Source: CAYLHS01 sp964594235
Lineage (GTDB): Bacteria > Actinomycetota > Acidimicrobiia > Spongiisociales > UBA4744
Reading direction: 5' to 3'
Assembly: GCA_964594235.1 (NCBI GenBank)
Contig: CAZQMF010000078.1
Coordinates: 1-5,582, forward strand
Length of the DNA: 5,582 bases
The notes below the pieces were generated by a model. That model worked only from the letters and a program-made list of their open reading frames with translations, was not told where the DNA came from and did no database searches. The first letter of the stretch is position 1. Every line of letters starts with the position of its first letter. The translations under genes were made by a program, and so were the position numbers. This document shows positions 1 to 5,582 of this stretch, one piece after another.

Positions 1-768
1 GCCGGCAAGACCACCCTGCTCGGCATCCTCTCAGGGCTGAGGAGACCGACCAGCGGGTCCGTAGAGATCGAAGTCCCGAAGGACGAGCGAGCCACCCTCC
101 CAGACACGCCCCAATTCGACAAGTGGCTGACCGCCCGGGAGGTCGTCGACCTCGCCCGGACGATGGTCGATCCGACCGTTGATGCGTCCAGAGTGGATGA
201 GGTCCTGGAGCAGGCGGGACTCACAGAGGCGGCACACCAGAGGGTCGGCGGATACTCGCGGGGCATGTTGCAGCGCCTCGGCATCGCTACAACGGTCGTG
301 GCTCGACCGAAGCTGCTGCTGCTCGATGAGCCCTCGTCCGCGCTGGACCCTGCGGGGCGGAGGGAAGTGCTCGATCTGGTGGCCAGAATGCGAGGTGAGG
401 CAACCGTGGTGTTCTCGAGTCACGCTCTCTCCGACGTCCAGGAGGTGTGTGACACGGTCGGCATCCTCGACCACGGCAACCTGCGGTTCCAAGGAACACT
501 CGATGAGCTGCTGAGCGGTCACACCGTACCCATCTACAAGGTGCGGCTCCGTCCTCCGTTCGATGGAGCGGTTGCCGCTCTTGGTGCCCAGCCTTGGGTC
601 CAGAAGGTGGTGGACGCCGGCAATGGGGCCCTCGAGGTGTCTGTCACGACACTCGAGAATGCTGAACGACACCTGCCGGCCGTGTTGGCTGGCGCAGAGG
701 CCAGGGTCATATCGATCGCTCCCGAGGCTGCGACCCTCGAGCAGGTGTTCCTGGAGGTGACGAAGTGA
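1..768 (+). CDS. ABC-2-type transporter ATP-binding protein (5'-truncated by window edge)
   Basis: This is the nucleotide-binding subunit of an ABC exporter; it should hydrolyse ATP on the cytoplasmic face to drive the permease encoded next to it. The frame is open from base 1 and gives 255 residues. The window begins inside Walker A (AGKTT, fragment residues 1-5), so roughly the first 35-45 residues are missing. Later motifs are intact: signature GGYSRGM (83-89, the YSxGM form usual in ABC-2 drug/antibiotic exporters instead of LSGGQ), Walker B LLLLDEP with catalytic Glu110, D-loop SALD (113-116) and H-loop His141 in VVFSSH. The last ~85 residues form the C-terminal regulatory extension common in this subfamily. 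The arm between Walker A and the Q-loop is short (TSG at 17-19, LPD at 33-35), and the usual Q-loop Gln is Asp35, with Gln38 nearby. An ATG at 163 falls after Walker A and is not the true start. The substrate cannot be told from sequence. Confidence 0.93.
   Translation, partial: AGKTTLLGILSGLRRPTSGSVEIEVPKDERATLPDTPQFDKWLTAREVVDLARTMVDPTVDASRVDEVLEQAGLTEAAHQRVGGYSRGMLQRLGIATTVVARPKLLLLDEPSSALDPAGRREVLDLVARMRGEATVVFSSHALSDVQEVCDTVGILDHGNLRFQGTLDELLSGHTVPIYKVRLRPPFDGAVAALGAQPWVQKVVDAGNGALEVSVTTLENAERHLPAVLAGAEARVISIAPEAATLEQVFLEVTK
753..757 (+). promoter_or_regulatory. Shine-Dalgarno for the permease, inside the ATPase gene
   Basis: GGAGG lies 7 bases upstream of the GTG at 765, within the last codons of the ATPase gene. 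It settles the GTG as the permease start and, with the GTGA overlap of stop and start, supports translational coupling of the two subunits. Confidence 0.8.
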
Positions 769-1514
769 ACGTCTGGAAGCTGGAGTGGCTTCGCCTGCTG
801 CGCACGAAGCGGTGGATTGCCCTGTTCGGTGTCTACCTGTTCTTCGGCTTCCTCGGTCCGATCACCGCCCGCTATCTGAACGAGATCCTTGCCAGGGCGG
901 CCGCACAGCAGCAGGGTTTTGAGTTCAATGCTCCACCTCCGACGCCACACGACGGGATCGCGCAGTACGTCAGCAACGCGACCCAGCTGGGGATCTTGGT
1001 CGTGGTGGTTGTTGCCGCAGGGGCGTTCTTCATGAACCCCGAGATCGCGACGTTTCTCAGGACGCGCACCGAGGGAACCCTCAGGCTCTTGGTGCCCAAG
1101 TACGTTGTCGCCGCCGCTGCCGCAACGGCCGCCTTTTTGGCCGGAACTGCTGCCGCGTGGTACGAGACCGTGGTGCTGATCGGCAGTCTCCCCGCGGTGA
1201 ACATGCTCGTGGGAATCGGCTACGGGATACTCTCGTTGCTGTTCGTCGTCGCCCTCGTCGCAGCTGTCTCGGCGCGGGCCAAATCAACGCTTTCAACGGT
1301 GTTGATATCGATCGTCGCGCTGCTGATGCTTCCACTTCTCGGCCTGATCAAAGGTGTCAACGACTGGCTCCCTTCTTCACTCACCACAGCGCTGGGGTCG
1401 CTCGCAGGTGACGCGGACGGCAGCGGCTTCGTGAAAGCCGCCGTCGTGACTGTTGTGGCGATCATTGTGCTGCTCGTCATCGCCGTGCGAGGCCACGCGA
1501 CCCGGGAGGACTAG
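765..1514 (+). CDS. ABC-2-type transporter permease subunit
   Basis: This 249-residue integral membrane protein should be the translocation subunit paired with the ATPase just upstream. It starts with GTG overlapping the ATPase stop (GTGA) and is preceded by a strong GGAGG. Hydropathy by eye gives six membrane segments at about residues 17-34, 74-92, 113-140, 146-168, 174-195 and 223-241, the number expected for an ABC-2 permease. The N-terminus is short, cytoplasmic and positively charged (KLEWLRLLRTKR), consistent with an amphipathic coupling helix before TM1. A polar loop of about 40 residues rich in Q, A and P (38-73) follows TM1 and should face outside. A conserved-looking TRTEGTLRLLVPKYV segment (100-114) lies in the cytoplasmic loop before TM3. 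The tail RGHATRED is charged. The class is clear from topology and context, but no specific family or substrate is recognisable. Confidence 0.88.
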   Translation: MNVWKLEWLRLLRTKRWIALFGVYLFFGFLGPITARYLNEILARAAAQQQGFEFNAPPPTPHDGIAQYVSNATQLGILVVVVVAAGAFFMNPEIATFLRTRTEGTLRLLVPKYVVAAAAATAAFLAGTAAAWYETVVLIGSLPAVNMLVGIGYGILSLLFVVALVAAVSARAKSTLSTVLISIVALLMLPLLGLIKGVNDWLPSSLTTALGSLAGDADGSGFVKAAVVTVVAIIVLLVIAVRGHATRED

Positions 1515-1519
1515 CGAGC

Positions 1520-1602
1520 GTTTCCTCCTCTCGCGACGCCGTAGGCCGAGTGTTGGGGGAGGTGGCGTCGAGCTGATGCTCGACGCCGGAGGGGGCCGTT
1601 CC
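1520..1602 (+). repeat. Modular palindromic intergenic element, unit 1
   Basis: First of three related units in the 285-base convergent gap between the permease and the class V enzyme. The order is GTTTCCTCC (1520-1528), a spacer, TTGGGGGAGGTGG (1553-1565), a perfect 10-bp hairpin (1564-1573 with 1578-1587, loop TGAT), then GGAGGGGGCCGTTCC (1588-1602). CCTCCTCT (1524-1531) can pair with GGGGGAGG (1555-1562) using two G-T/U wobbles. No T-tract follows the hairpin, so it is not a classical intrinsic terminator. The biochemical role is unknown; a REP/MITE-like mobile palindrome or a structured 3' RNA are the main options. Confidence 0.75.
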
Positions 1603-1603
1603 T

Positions 1604-1683
1604 GTTTCCTCCCCCAGGAGCCGGAGGGCGACGTTGGGGGAGGTGGACTCGGCTGAAAGCCGAGGACGGAGGGGGCGGTTCCC
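1604..1683 (+). repeat. Modular palindromic intergenic element, unit 2 (tandem with unit 1)
   Basis: Tandem copy about 80-84 bases after unit 1. It shares GTTTCCTCC (1604-1612), all 13 bases of TTGGGGGAGGTGG (1634-1646) and 14 of 15 bases of the tail GGAGGGGGCGGTTCC (1668-1682). CCTCCCCCA (1608-1616) pairs perfectly with TGGGGGAGG (1635-1643) across a 17-18-base loop. The inner hairpin CTCGGCT-GAA-AGCCGAG (1648-1664) has a 7-bp stem unrelated in sequence to that of unit 1. The same CCTCCCCCA could instead pair back with TGGGGGAGG of unit 1 (1554-1562). Confidence 0.75.
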
Positions 1684-1700
1684 ACCAATGTAGCCCGCGC

Positions 1701-1777
1701 ACCACCCCCCCTACCCCAGCGGCTTTGCCGCTGCGGTACTTTCCCCCCAACGCTCCGCTCTGCTCGCTGGGGGGACC
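1701..1777 (-). repeat. Modular palindromic intergenic element, unit 3 (inverted, diverged)
   Basis: Read on the minus strand, this repeats the plan of units 1 and 2: GGTCCCCCCA (1777 to 1768), a 17-base GC-rich spacer, TTGGGGGG (1750 to 1743), AAAGTACCG, a 7-bp hairpin CAGCGGC-AAA-GCCGCTG (1733 to 1717), then a G-rich tail with GGGGGGG (1711 to 1705). The outer arms CCCCCCA (minus strand, 1774-1768) and TGGGGGG (1749-1743) pair perfectly. Primary sequence outside the C/G runs is diverged (AAAGTACC in place of AGGTGG), so it is a related but different subtype. It points toward units 1 and 2. Confidence 0.65.
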
Positions 1778-1781
1778 AACA

Positions 1782-1798
1782 GGCTCGCGAAGCGGGCC
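1782..1798 (-). other. Short hairpin directly after the class V enzyme stop codon
   Basis: GGCTCGC (1782-1788) and GCGGGCC (1792-1798) form a 7-bp hairpin with one G-T wobble and a GAA/TTC loop, ending two bases from the stop codon at 1800-1802. It could protect or end the minus-strand transcript. No T-run follows on the minus strand (CTGTTGGTCC), so intrinsic termination is doubtful. It abuts unit 3 and may be its outermost hairpin. Confidence 0.35.
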
Positions 1799-1799
1799 T

Positions 1800-3488
1800 T
1801 CATCTGTCAGCTGCCTCGTGCGGGAGCGGGAACCAGCGAAGTGCTTCAACCGATGCCGGAAGCGTGATCGGCTCGGCGGGCGGAATCGGTTCAGCGAAGA
1901 TCTCGAGGGCTGCGTCGAGGTAGGTAGCGAGGGTTGGGGAGTCGTCAGGCTGCTGGACATGCCGGTAGGTCATGGTTGCGTCGTCATAGGAGATGTCCGA
2001 GAGCGACATGAGATCGAGCGTCGCATCGCGGTGAGTCCACACGCCCGTACGGATATCGATCGTGTAGCGGGGGAGAAGCTTCCATCCGTGTGCCGCGACC
2101 AGGTGAACCGCCTGCACGATGTAGTCGAACTCCTCGTCCGAGATGAAGTAGTTGAAGTTCACGCGTGCCCACCCGGGCTTGATGATCTCGAACCCCTGCG
2201 CTACTTCCCGGTCGACAGCGCGGCTCGTCTCCTCATCGATCCCCAGGAGGCGGTGGCCGTACGGACCTGCGCACGTGCACCCGCCGCGCGCCTGGATGCC
2301 GAAGAGATCGTTGAGGAGTGCGACGACGAACTCGTGATGAAGCATTGGGTGGTGGGGTGCCCGCACCGTGAACGACACGATGGAGAGCCGGTCGGCGTCA
2401 GGGTTCCCGAGGATCCGAAGATTCGGATTGGTCTGCCATGATGCGATGGCTCGTTCGATGAACGCGTGTTCCCTGCGGCGGATCTCCTGGGGACCAACCG
2501 CTTCCTTGAGTTGAAAGACGAGTCCGGCTCTGATCGATTCGATGATCGCCGGCGTGCCACCTTCCTCCCTGTGTTCCTGATCGAGGAGGTAGTGGTGGTC
2601 GAACGAGCTGACGTAGCTGACGGTTCCTCCGCCCGGAACCGAAGGCACCCGGTTGTGCAGCAGTTCGCGACGCACGCAGAGCACGCCGGGTGTCTGGGGC
2701 CCTCCGATGAACTTGTGGGGGGAGATGAAAACGGCGTCCTTGTAGTCGGCCCCGTCCGTTCCGGGAGAGCGCATTTGCACCGCCACATATGGCGCCGCCG
2801 CCGCGAAATCCCAACATGAGAGAGCGCCGTATCGGTGGAGGAGGCTCGAGATCGCGGAGGTGTCCGAGGTGATCCCTGTGACGTTGGATGCGGCCGAAAA
2901 GCTGCCGATCATGGAGCGACCCCTGTGGCGGTCGAGCATCTCCTCGAGGTGCTGGAGGTCGATGTGGCCGTCGTCGTCTTCCCGGATCTCCACGACGTCG
3001 GCCACCGACTCGAGCCATGGCAGCTCGTTGGAGTGGTGCTCATAGGGCCCCACGAACACCACCGGACGATCAGTGACAGACGCGGAGAGCCCAAATCGAT
3101 CCTCGAGTGTTGAGGGGATGCGAATCCCGAGGATCGTGACGAGCTTGTCGATCGCACCCGTGGAACCCGACCCACAGAAGATCACGGCATGCTCCTCATC
3201 GGTCCCGCCAAGGCATTGCTTGATCAGGGCCCTCGCCTCCTCTCGAAGGTGGGTGGTCTGTCTCCCCGTCTGTGAGGTCTCCGAGTGTGTGTTGGCGTAG
3301 AGGGGCAGCACCACGTCACGCAGGTAGTCCTCGATGAACGTGAGTGGCTTGCCCGAAGCCGTGTAGTCGGCGTAGGTGATCCGTCGTGGCCCGAACGGAC
3401 CGTCGACCACGGCGCCGGTCCCGACGATGGATGATCGGATGGTTTCGATGAGCCGTTTCACGGCGGCAATGGTAGGTGGGCTTCTCAT
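1800..3488 (-). CDS. PLP-dependent class V aminotransferase / cysteine desulfurase-like enzyme with C-terminal extension
   Basis: This 562-residue cytosolic fold-type I PLP enzyme has the closest motif match to SufS/CsdA-type cysteine desulfurases, which take sulfur from cysteine as a protein-bound persulfide. Motifs in order: NTHSETS (66-72), GSGSTGA (106-112), EHHSNELPW (150-158, His-His stacking on the ring), SAASNVTGI (198-206), WDFAAAAPY (226-234, Asp227 for the pyridine nitrogen), SPHKFIGG with Schiff-base Lys259, RGGCTCAGP (401-409), and WARVNF (440-445), whose Arg442 matches the SufS substrate-carboxylate Arg. In SufS alignment Cys406 sits at the catalytic Cys; Cys404 makes a CxC pair. 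The Gln usual three residues after the Asp is Ala230. At 562 residues it is about 150 longer than SufS, mostly a C-terminal part (about 450-562) of unknown role. No signal peptide is seen. The ATG at 3488 is used; its Shine-Dalgarno is weak (GAGAA just upstream). No Fe-S partner genes are adjacent, so desulfurase, lyase or transaminase activity is all open. Confidence 0.88.
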   Translation of the reverse strand: MRSPPTIAAVKRLIETIRSSIVGTGAVVDGPFGPRRITYADYTASGKPLTFIEDYLRDVVLPLYANTHSETSQTGRQTTHLREEARALIKQCLGGTDEEHAVIFCGSGSTGAIDKLVTILGIRIPSTLEDRFGLSASVTDRPVVFVGPYEHHSNELPWLESVADVVEIREDDDGHIDLQHLEEMLDRHRGRSMIGSFSAASNVTGITSDTSAISSLLHRYGALSCWDFAAAAPYVAVQMRSPGTDGADYKDAVFISPHKFIGGPQTPGVLCVRRELLHNRVPSVPGGGTVSYVSSFDHHYLLDQEHREEGGTPAIIESIRAGLVFQLKEAVGPQEIRRREHAFIERAIASWQTNPNLRILGNPDADRLSIVSFTVRAPHHPMLHHEFVVALLNDLFGIQARGGCTCAGPYGHRLLGIDEETSRAVDREVAQGFEIIKPGWARVNFNYFISDEEFDYIVQAVHLVAAHGWKLLPRYTIDIRTGVWTHRDATLDLMSLSDISYDDATMTYRHVQQPDDSPTLATYLDAALEIFAEPIPPAEPITLPASVEALRWFPLPHEAADR

Positions 3489-3521
3489 CGGTTTCTCATG
3501 CTGCTTTCACTCACTTCCTAT
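3481..3521 (+). promoter_or_regulatory. Direct-repeat array, probable operator for an OmpR-family regulator
   Basis: TTCTCAT occurs perfectly at 3482-3488 and 3493-3499, 11 bp apart, followed by weaker TTTCACT (3505-3511) and TTCCTAT (3515-3521); the mean step is 11 bp. The first pair reads as two 8-bp half-sites with a 3-bp gap, 19 bp in all, which as I recall is the layout reported for the mycobacterial MprA box. The array lies 27-67 bases upstream of the response regulator start and overlaps the start codon of the divergent class V gene. Binding is inferred. Confidence 0.45.
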
Positions 3522-3547
3522 GCCGTGTTTGTAAAGTGGTTGGCTCT

Positions 3548-4228
3548 ATGGGTTCCCGAATCCTCATCGCCGAGGACGACCGCGGGGTGCGCCAGTCGCT
3601 GGAGCGTGCTCTGAGATTCGAGGGTTACGACGTTGCGGTTGCCAACGACGGCTCGGAGGCGCTGGACGCTCTGGCCTCGGGCGAACCGGATCTGGTGCTG
3701 CTCGATGTCATGATGCCGCATATCGACGGTCTGACGGTCTGTCGCCGCCTGCGCGCGTCTGGAAGCTCGCTGCCGGTACTGATGCTCACCGCACGCCATG
3801 AGGTTCGCGACCGGGTCGCCGGCCTGGACGCGGGAGCCGACGACTACCTGGTCAAGCCTTTCGCGCTCGAAGAACTCCTGGCCCGGATTCGTGCACTCCT
3901 GCGACGGAACGTTCCTGACGACGATGCATCGACCTTGACGGTGGGTGACCTGACGCTCGATCCTCGGACCCGCAAGGTGACCAGAGGCGAAAGAGAACTG
4001 GACCTCACCAAGACCGAGTTCGATCTCCTCGAGCTGCTGATGCTCAACGCAGGGGTCGTGTTGACGAGGGACACGATCTACGAGCGGATCTGGGGCTACG
4101 ACTTCGGGACTACCTCGAACTCCCTCGATGTGTACATCGGCTACCTGCGAAGGAAGACCGAGGAGGCCGGCGAGTCCCGGCTCATCGACACGGTTCGCGG
4201 GGTCGGCTACGTGATCCGCATGCCATGA
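3548..4228 (+). CDS. OmpR/PhoB-family two-component response regulator, MprA-like
   Basis: A 226-residue transcription factor with an N-terminal receiver domain (about 4-118) and a C-terminal winged-helix DNA-binding domain (about 130-224). The receiver has the acidic pocket Glu9-Asp10-Asp11, phosphoacceptor Asp53 (VLLDVMMP), Thr81 (LTAR) and Lys103 (LVKPF). The winged helix shows LTKTEFDLLELL (153-164), VLTRDTIYERIWG (171-183), the recognition-helix region NSLDVYIGYLRRK (191-203) and RGVGYVI at the end. Overall wording is close to mycobacterial MprA/TcrA as remembered, so I suggest that subgroup without assigning the symbol. The ATG at 3548 is chosen because the receiver strand starts right after it. 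The frame stays open to a GTG at 3476, but those 24 extra residues are not receiver-like and would overlap the divergent gene. The Shine-Dalgarno is weak, so the transcript may be short-leadered. The stop overlaps the kinase start (ATGA). Confidence 0.93.
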   Translation: MGSRILIAEDDRGVRQSLERALRFEGYDVAVANDGSEALDALASGEPDLVLLDVMMPHIDGLTVCRRLRASGSSLPVLMLTARHEVRDRVAGLDAGADDYLVKPFALEELLARIRALLRRNVPDDDASTLTVGDLTLDPRTRKVTRGERELDLTKTEFDLLELLMLNAGVVLTRDTIYERIWGYDFGTTSNSLDVYIGYLRRKTEEAGESRLIDTVRGVGYVIRMP

Positions 4229-5565
4229 AGCTCCGAACCAGACTGACGGTCCTGGTCACCGGGGCCGTCGCCATGGCGGTCATCTTGGTGTCTGCGGCTG
4301 CCTTCTTCCTGGCCAGGGCACAGATGCGCTCGGTGATCGATCGTGCGCTGATCGAACGGGCGGACCTCGCTCGAGACTACGAGGGCGGACCCAGTGCCCT
4401 GATTCAGCGCCAGGAGCAGCTGATGGCCTTCATGGAAGGTGGCTTCATGCGGGTGGACCTGTATGTGCAGGTCGCGTCGGCCAGCGGGATTCGTGTCGGG
4501 GCGTCCAGCCAGCGGCTGGTTCTGCCAATCAACGATGACGACGTGGCCATCGCGAAGGGCGAGGAAGGGCCACTGTTGCGAGATGTCACCGTCCAGGGAC
4601 TCCACTTGAGGATGGTGACTGCTCCAGCCGGCGAGGACGGTCTGGCTATGCAGCTCGCCCGTCCACTCACGGAGGTCGATCAGACCCTCGCGCGCCTGGC
4701 CCTCGTCCTTGCACTCGTCGGGCTCGGTGGCATCGCCCTTGCGGCCGGTCTGGGGCTGGCCGTTTCCCACAGCAGTCTTGCCCCACTCAGTTCGCTCTCT
4801 GCCGCGGTGGAGCACGTCGCCGAGACCCAGGATCTCGAGTCACGTATCGCCGTCGAACGGGACGACGAGATCGGACGACTGGCCGGCTCGTTCAACACGA
4901 TGCTCGAGGCCCTGGATACGTCCCGGTCACAGCAGCAGCGGCTCGTTGCCGACGCTTCACACGAGTTGAGGACGCCGCTCACCAGCTTGCGGACGAACAT
5001 CGAGTTCCTGGCACGAGCCGAGGGGATGCACGAGGAAGACCGCGCGGCGCTCATGAATGACGTCTCGTTCGAAATGCGGGAGCTCAGCAGCCTGGTCTCG
5101 GAGATGGTCGAGCTCGCAACGAGCGCGAAAGCAGGTGACGAGCCGCTCGAGGGCGTCAATCTCACCGAGACCGTCGAAGAGGTGGTGATGCGTGCGCGTC
5201 GTCGCACTGGCCGGACGATCACGGTCACGGGTGACGCCGGTCACATCGAGGGCAGACCCAGCTCACTCCAAAGGGCGATTTCGAATCTGATCGACAATGC
5301 GGACAAGTGGAGTCCTCCGGACGGCCCCATCGACGTGACGCTGTCACCGGGACGTGTCGAGGTGGCCGACCATGGCCCCGGTATCGACAAGGAGGACCTC
5401 AATCGCGTCTTTGACCGCTTCTACCGTGCAACAAAGGCGCGCGCACTGCCCGGTTCAGGGCTTGGACTGTCGATCGTCAGAGAGGTCGTCACGCAGCACG
5501 GGGGTGACGTCTTCGCATTCAACAGGGACGGCGCTGTCGTCGGGTTCGAGATCCCGATCGCGTGA
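4225..5565 (+). CDS. Membrane sensor histidine kinase, partner of the upstream regulator (MprB-like)
   Basis: A 446-residue transmembrane sensor kinase expected to autophosphorylate on His246 and pass the phosphate to Asp53 of the regulator encoded just upstream. TM1 is at about 8-30, an extracytoplasmic sensor region of about 125 residues follows (31-156), then TM2 at about 157-180, a HAMP linker (about 181-233, ending DEIGRLAGSFNTMLEAL), the HisKA dimerisation domain with H-box DASHELRTPL (243-252), and a HATPase_c domain with N-box AISNLIDNADKWS (351-363), G1 DHGPGI (382-387), F-box DRFYR (397-401) and G2 GSGLGLSIV (410-418). All catalytic boxes look intact. The sensor region has no recognised motif and no cysteine, so the signal is unknown. 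The start overlaps the regulator stop as ATGA and has no clear Shine-Dalgarno, consistent with translational coupling. It is somewhat shorter than mycobacterial MprB (about 500 residues, from memory). Confidence 0.94.
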   Translation: MKLRTRLTVLVTGAVAMAVILVSAAAFFLARAQMRSVIDRALIERADLARDYEGGPSALIQRQEQLMAFMEGGFMRVDLYVQVASASGIRVGASSQRLVLPINDDDVAIAKGEEGPLLRDVTVQGLHLRMVTAPAGEDGLAMQLARPLTEVDQTLARLALVLALVGLGGIALAAGLGLAVSHSSLAPLSSLSAAVEHVAETQDLESRIAVERDDEIGRLAGSFNTMLEALDTSRSQQQRLVADASHELRTPLTSLRTNIEFLARAEGMHEEDRAALMNDVSFEMRELSSLVSEMVELATSAKAGDEPLEGVNLTETVEEVVMRARRRTGRTITVTGDAGHIEGRPSSLQRAISNLIDNADKWSPPDGPIDVTLSPGRVEVADHGPGIDKEDLNRVFDRFYRATKARALPGSGLGLSIVREVVTQHGGDVFAFNRDGAVVGFEIPIA

Positions 5566-5571
5566 AGACCC

Positions 5572-5575
5572 GGAG
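5572..5575 (+). promoter_or_regulatory. Possible Shine-Dalgarno for a gene starting beyond the window
   Basis: GGAG sits 7 bases before the window end and 7 bases after the kinase stop, with no terminator-like hairpin between. This fits a third gene of the operon starting at or just past the edge. Four bases are weak evidence. Confidence 0.25.
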
Positions 5576-5582
5576 ATACTTC

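Noticed and set aside
1564..1603. Rho-independent terminator for the permease operon
   Set aside because: The 10-bp hairpin is strong but is followed by GGAGGGGG with no T-tract, so the classical intrinsic terminator pattern is not met.
1453..1656. 67-residue + frame with RRRR and GGGG runs across the permease end and unit 1
   Set aside because: The glycine run is produced by the repeat G-tracts. It starts inside the permease and has no ribosome-binding site or family signal.
1555..1675. G-quadruplex formed by the G-tracts of units 1 and 2
   Set aside because: The runs of G5 are separated by about 30-40 bases and perfect duplex hairpins. Loops are far beyond usual G4 limits, and hairpins are the simpler structure.
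1515..1799. CRISPR array
   Set aside because: Only two tandem units exist, with an inverted third. They have internal structure and no constant repeat/unique spacer pattern, and there are no cas genes.
1511..1960. Proline/serine-rich open frame on - through the repeat cluster
   Set aside because: Its PPPP stretches are translations of the C-runs of the repeats. It also overlaps the true enzyme 3' end in another frame.
1725..2441. 238-residue open frame on + antisense to the class V enzyme
   Set aside because: It has no recognisable domain and starts inside the unit 3 hairpin. The minus strand in the same place carries a full PLP-enzyme motif set, so this is a shadow of a GC-rich gene.
3505..3535. 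Sigma-70-like promoter for the regulator (TTTCAC, 19 bp, TGTAAA)
   Set aside because: The -10 matches 4 of 6 and the -35 only 2 of 6, with non-ideal spacing. The sequence alone is too weak to call.
3476..3547. 24-residue N-terminal extension of the response regulator from a GTG
   Set aside because: The receiver fold begins at the ATG at 3548. The extension is not family-like, lies over the putative operator and would overlap the divergent gene.

Overview
The window is GC-rich bacterial chromosomal DNA with tight gene packing and 4-base start/stop overlaps (GTGA, ATGA). The response regulator and histidine kinase are closest, from memory, to the MprA/MprB (TcrA/TcrY) group of Actinomycetota. 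Together with the base composition this suggests an actinobacterium, possibly outside the classical mycobacteria/streptomycetes (an Acidimicrobiia-like lineage is a guess only).

Layout. Bases 1-1514 (+) hold the 3' part of an ABC-2-type exporter operon: an ATPase subunit cut off by the window edge inside Walker A, then a six-helix permease that overlaps it by four bases and has a strong Shine-Dalgarno. Bases 1515-1799 are a non-coding convergent intergenic region. It is packed with three related modular palindromic elements: two in tandem on + and one inverted on -. Each has a C-run/G-run outer hairpin, an inner hairpin and a G-rich tail. Bases 1800-3488 (-) encode a 562-residue PLP-dependent class V aminotransferase/cysteine-desulfurase-like enzyme with a long C-terminal extension. 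Bases 3489-3547 are a 59-bp divergent intergenic region. At its left edge lies a direct-repeat array with roughly 11-bp spacing that looks like an OmpR-family operator. Bases 3548-5565 (+) encode a two-component system, with the response regulator overlapping the sensor kinase by four bases. The last 17 bases hold only a possible ribosome-binding site for a further operon gene.

How the parts may work together. The ATPase and permease should form one membrane exporter of unknown substrate. The kinase senses an envelope signal through an extracytoplasmic domain of about 125 residues and phosphorylates Asp53 of the regulator. The repeat array between the regulator and the divergent class V enzyme suggests autoregulation, and possibly control of the enzyme gene; this is inference. 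The most unusual item is the intergenic repeat cluster. Its stem sequences differ completely between units, yet every stem remains self-complementary and the framing G-runs are conserved.
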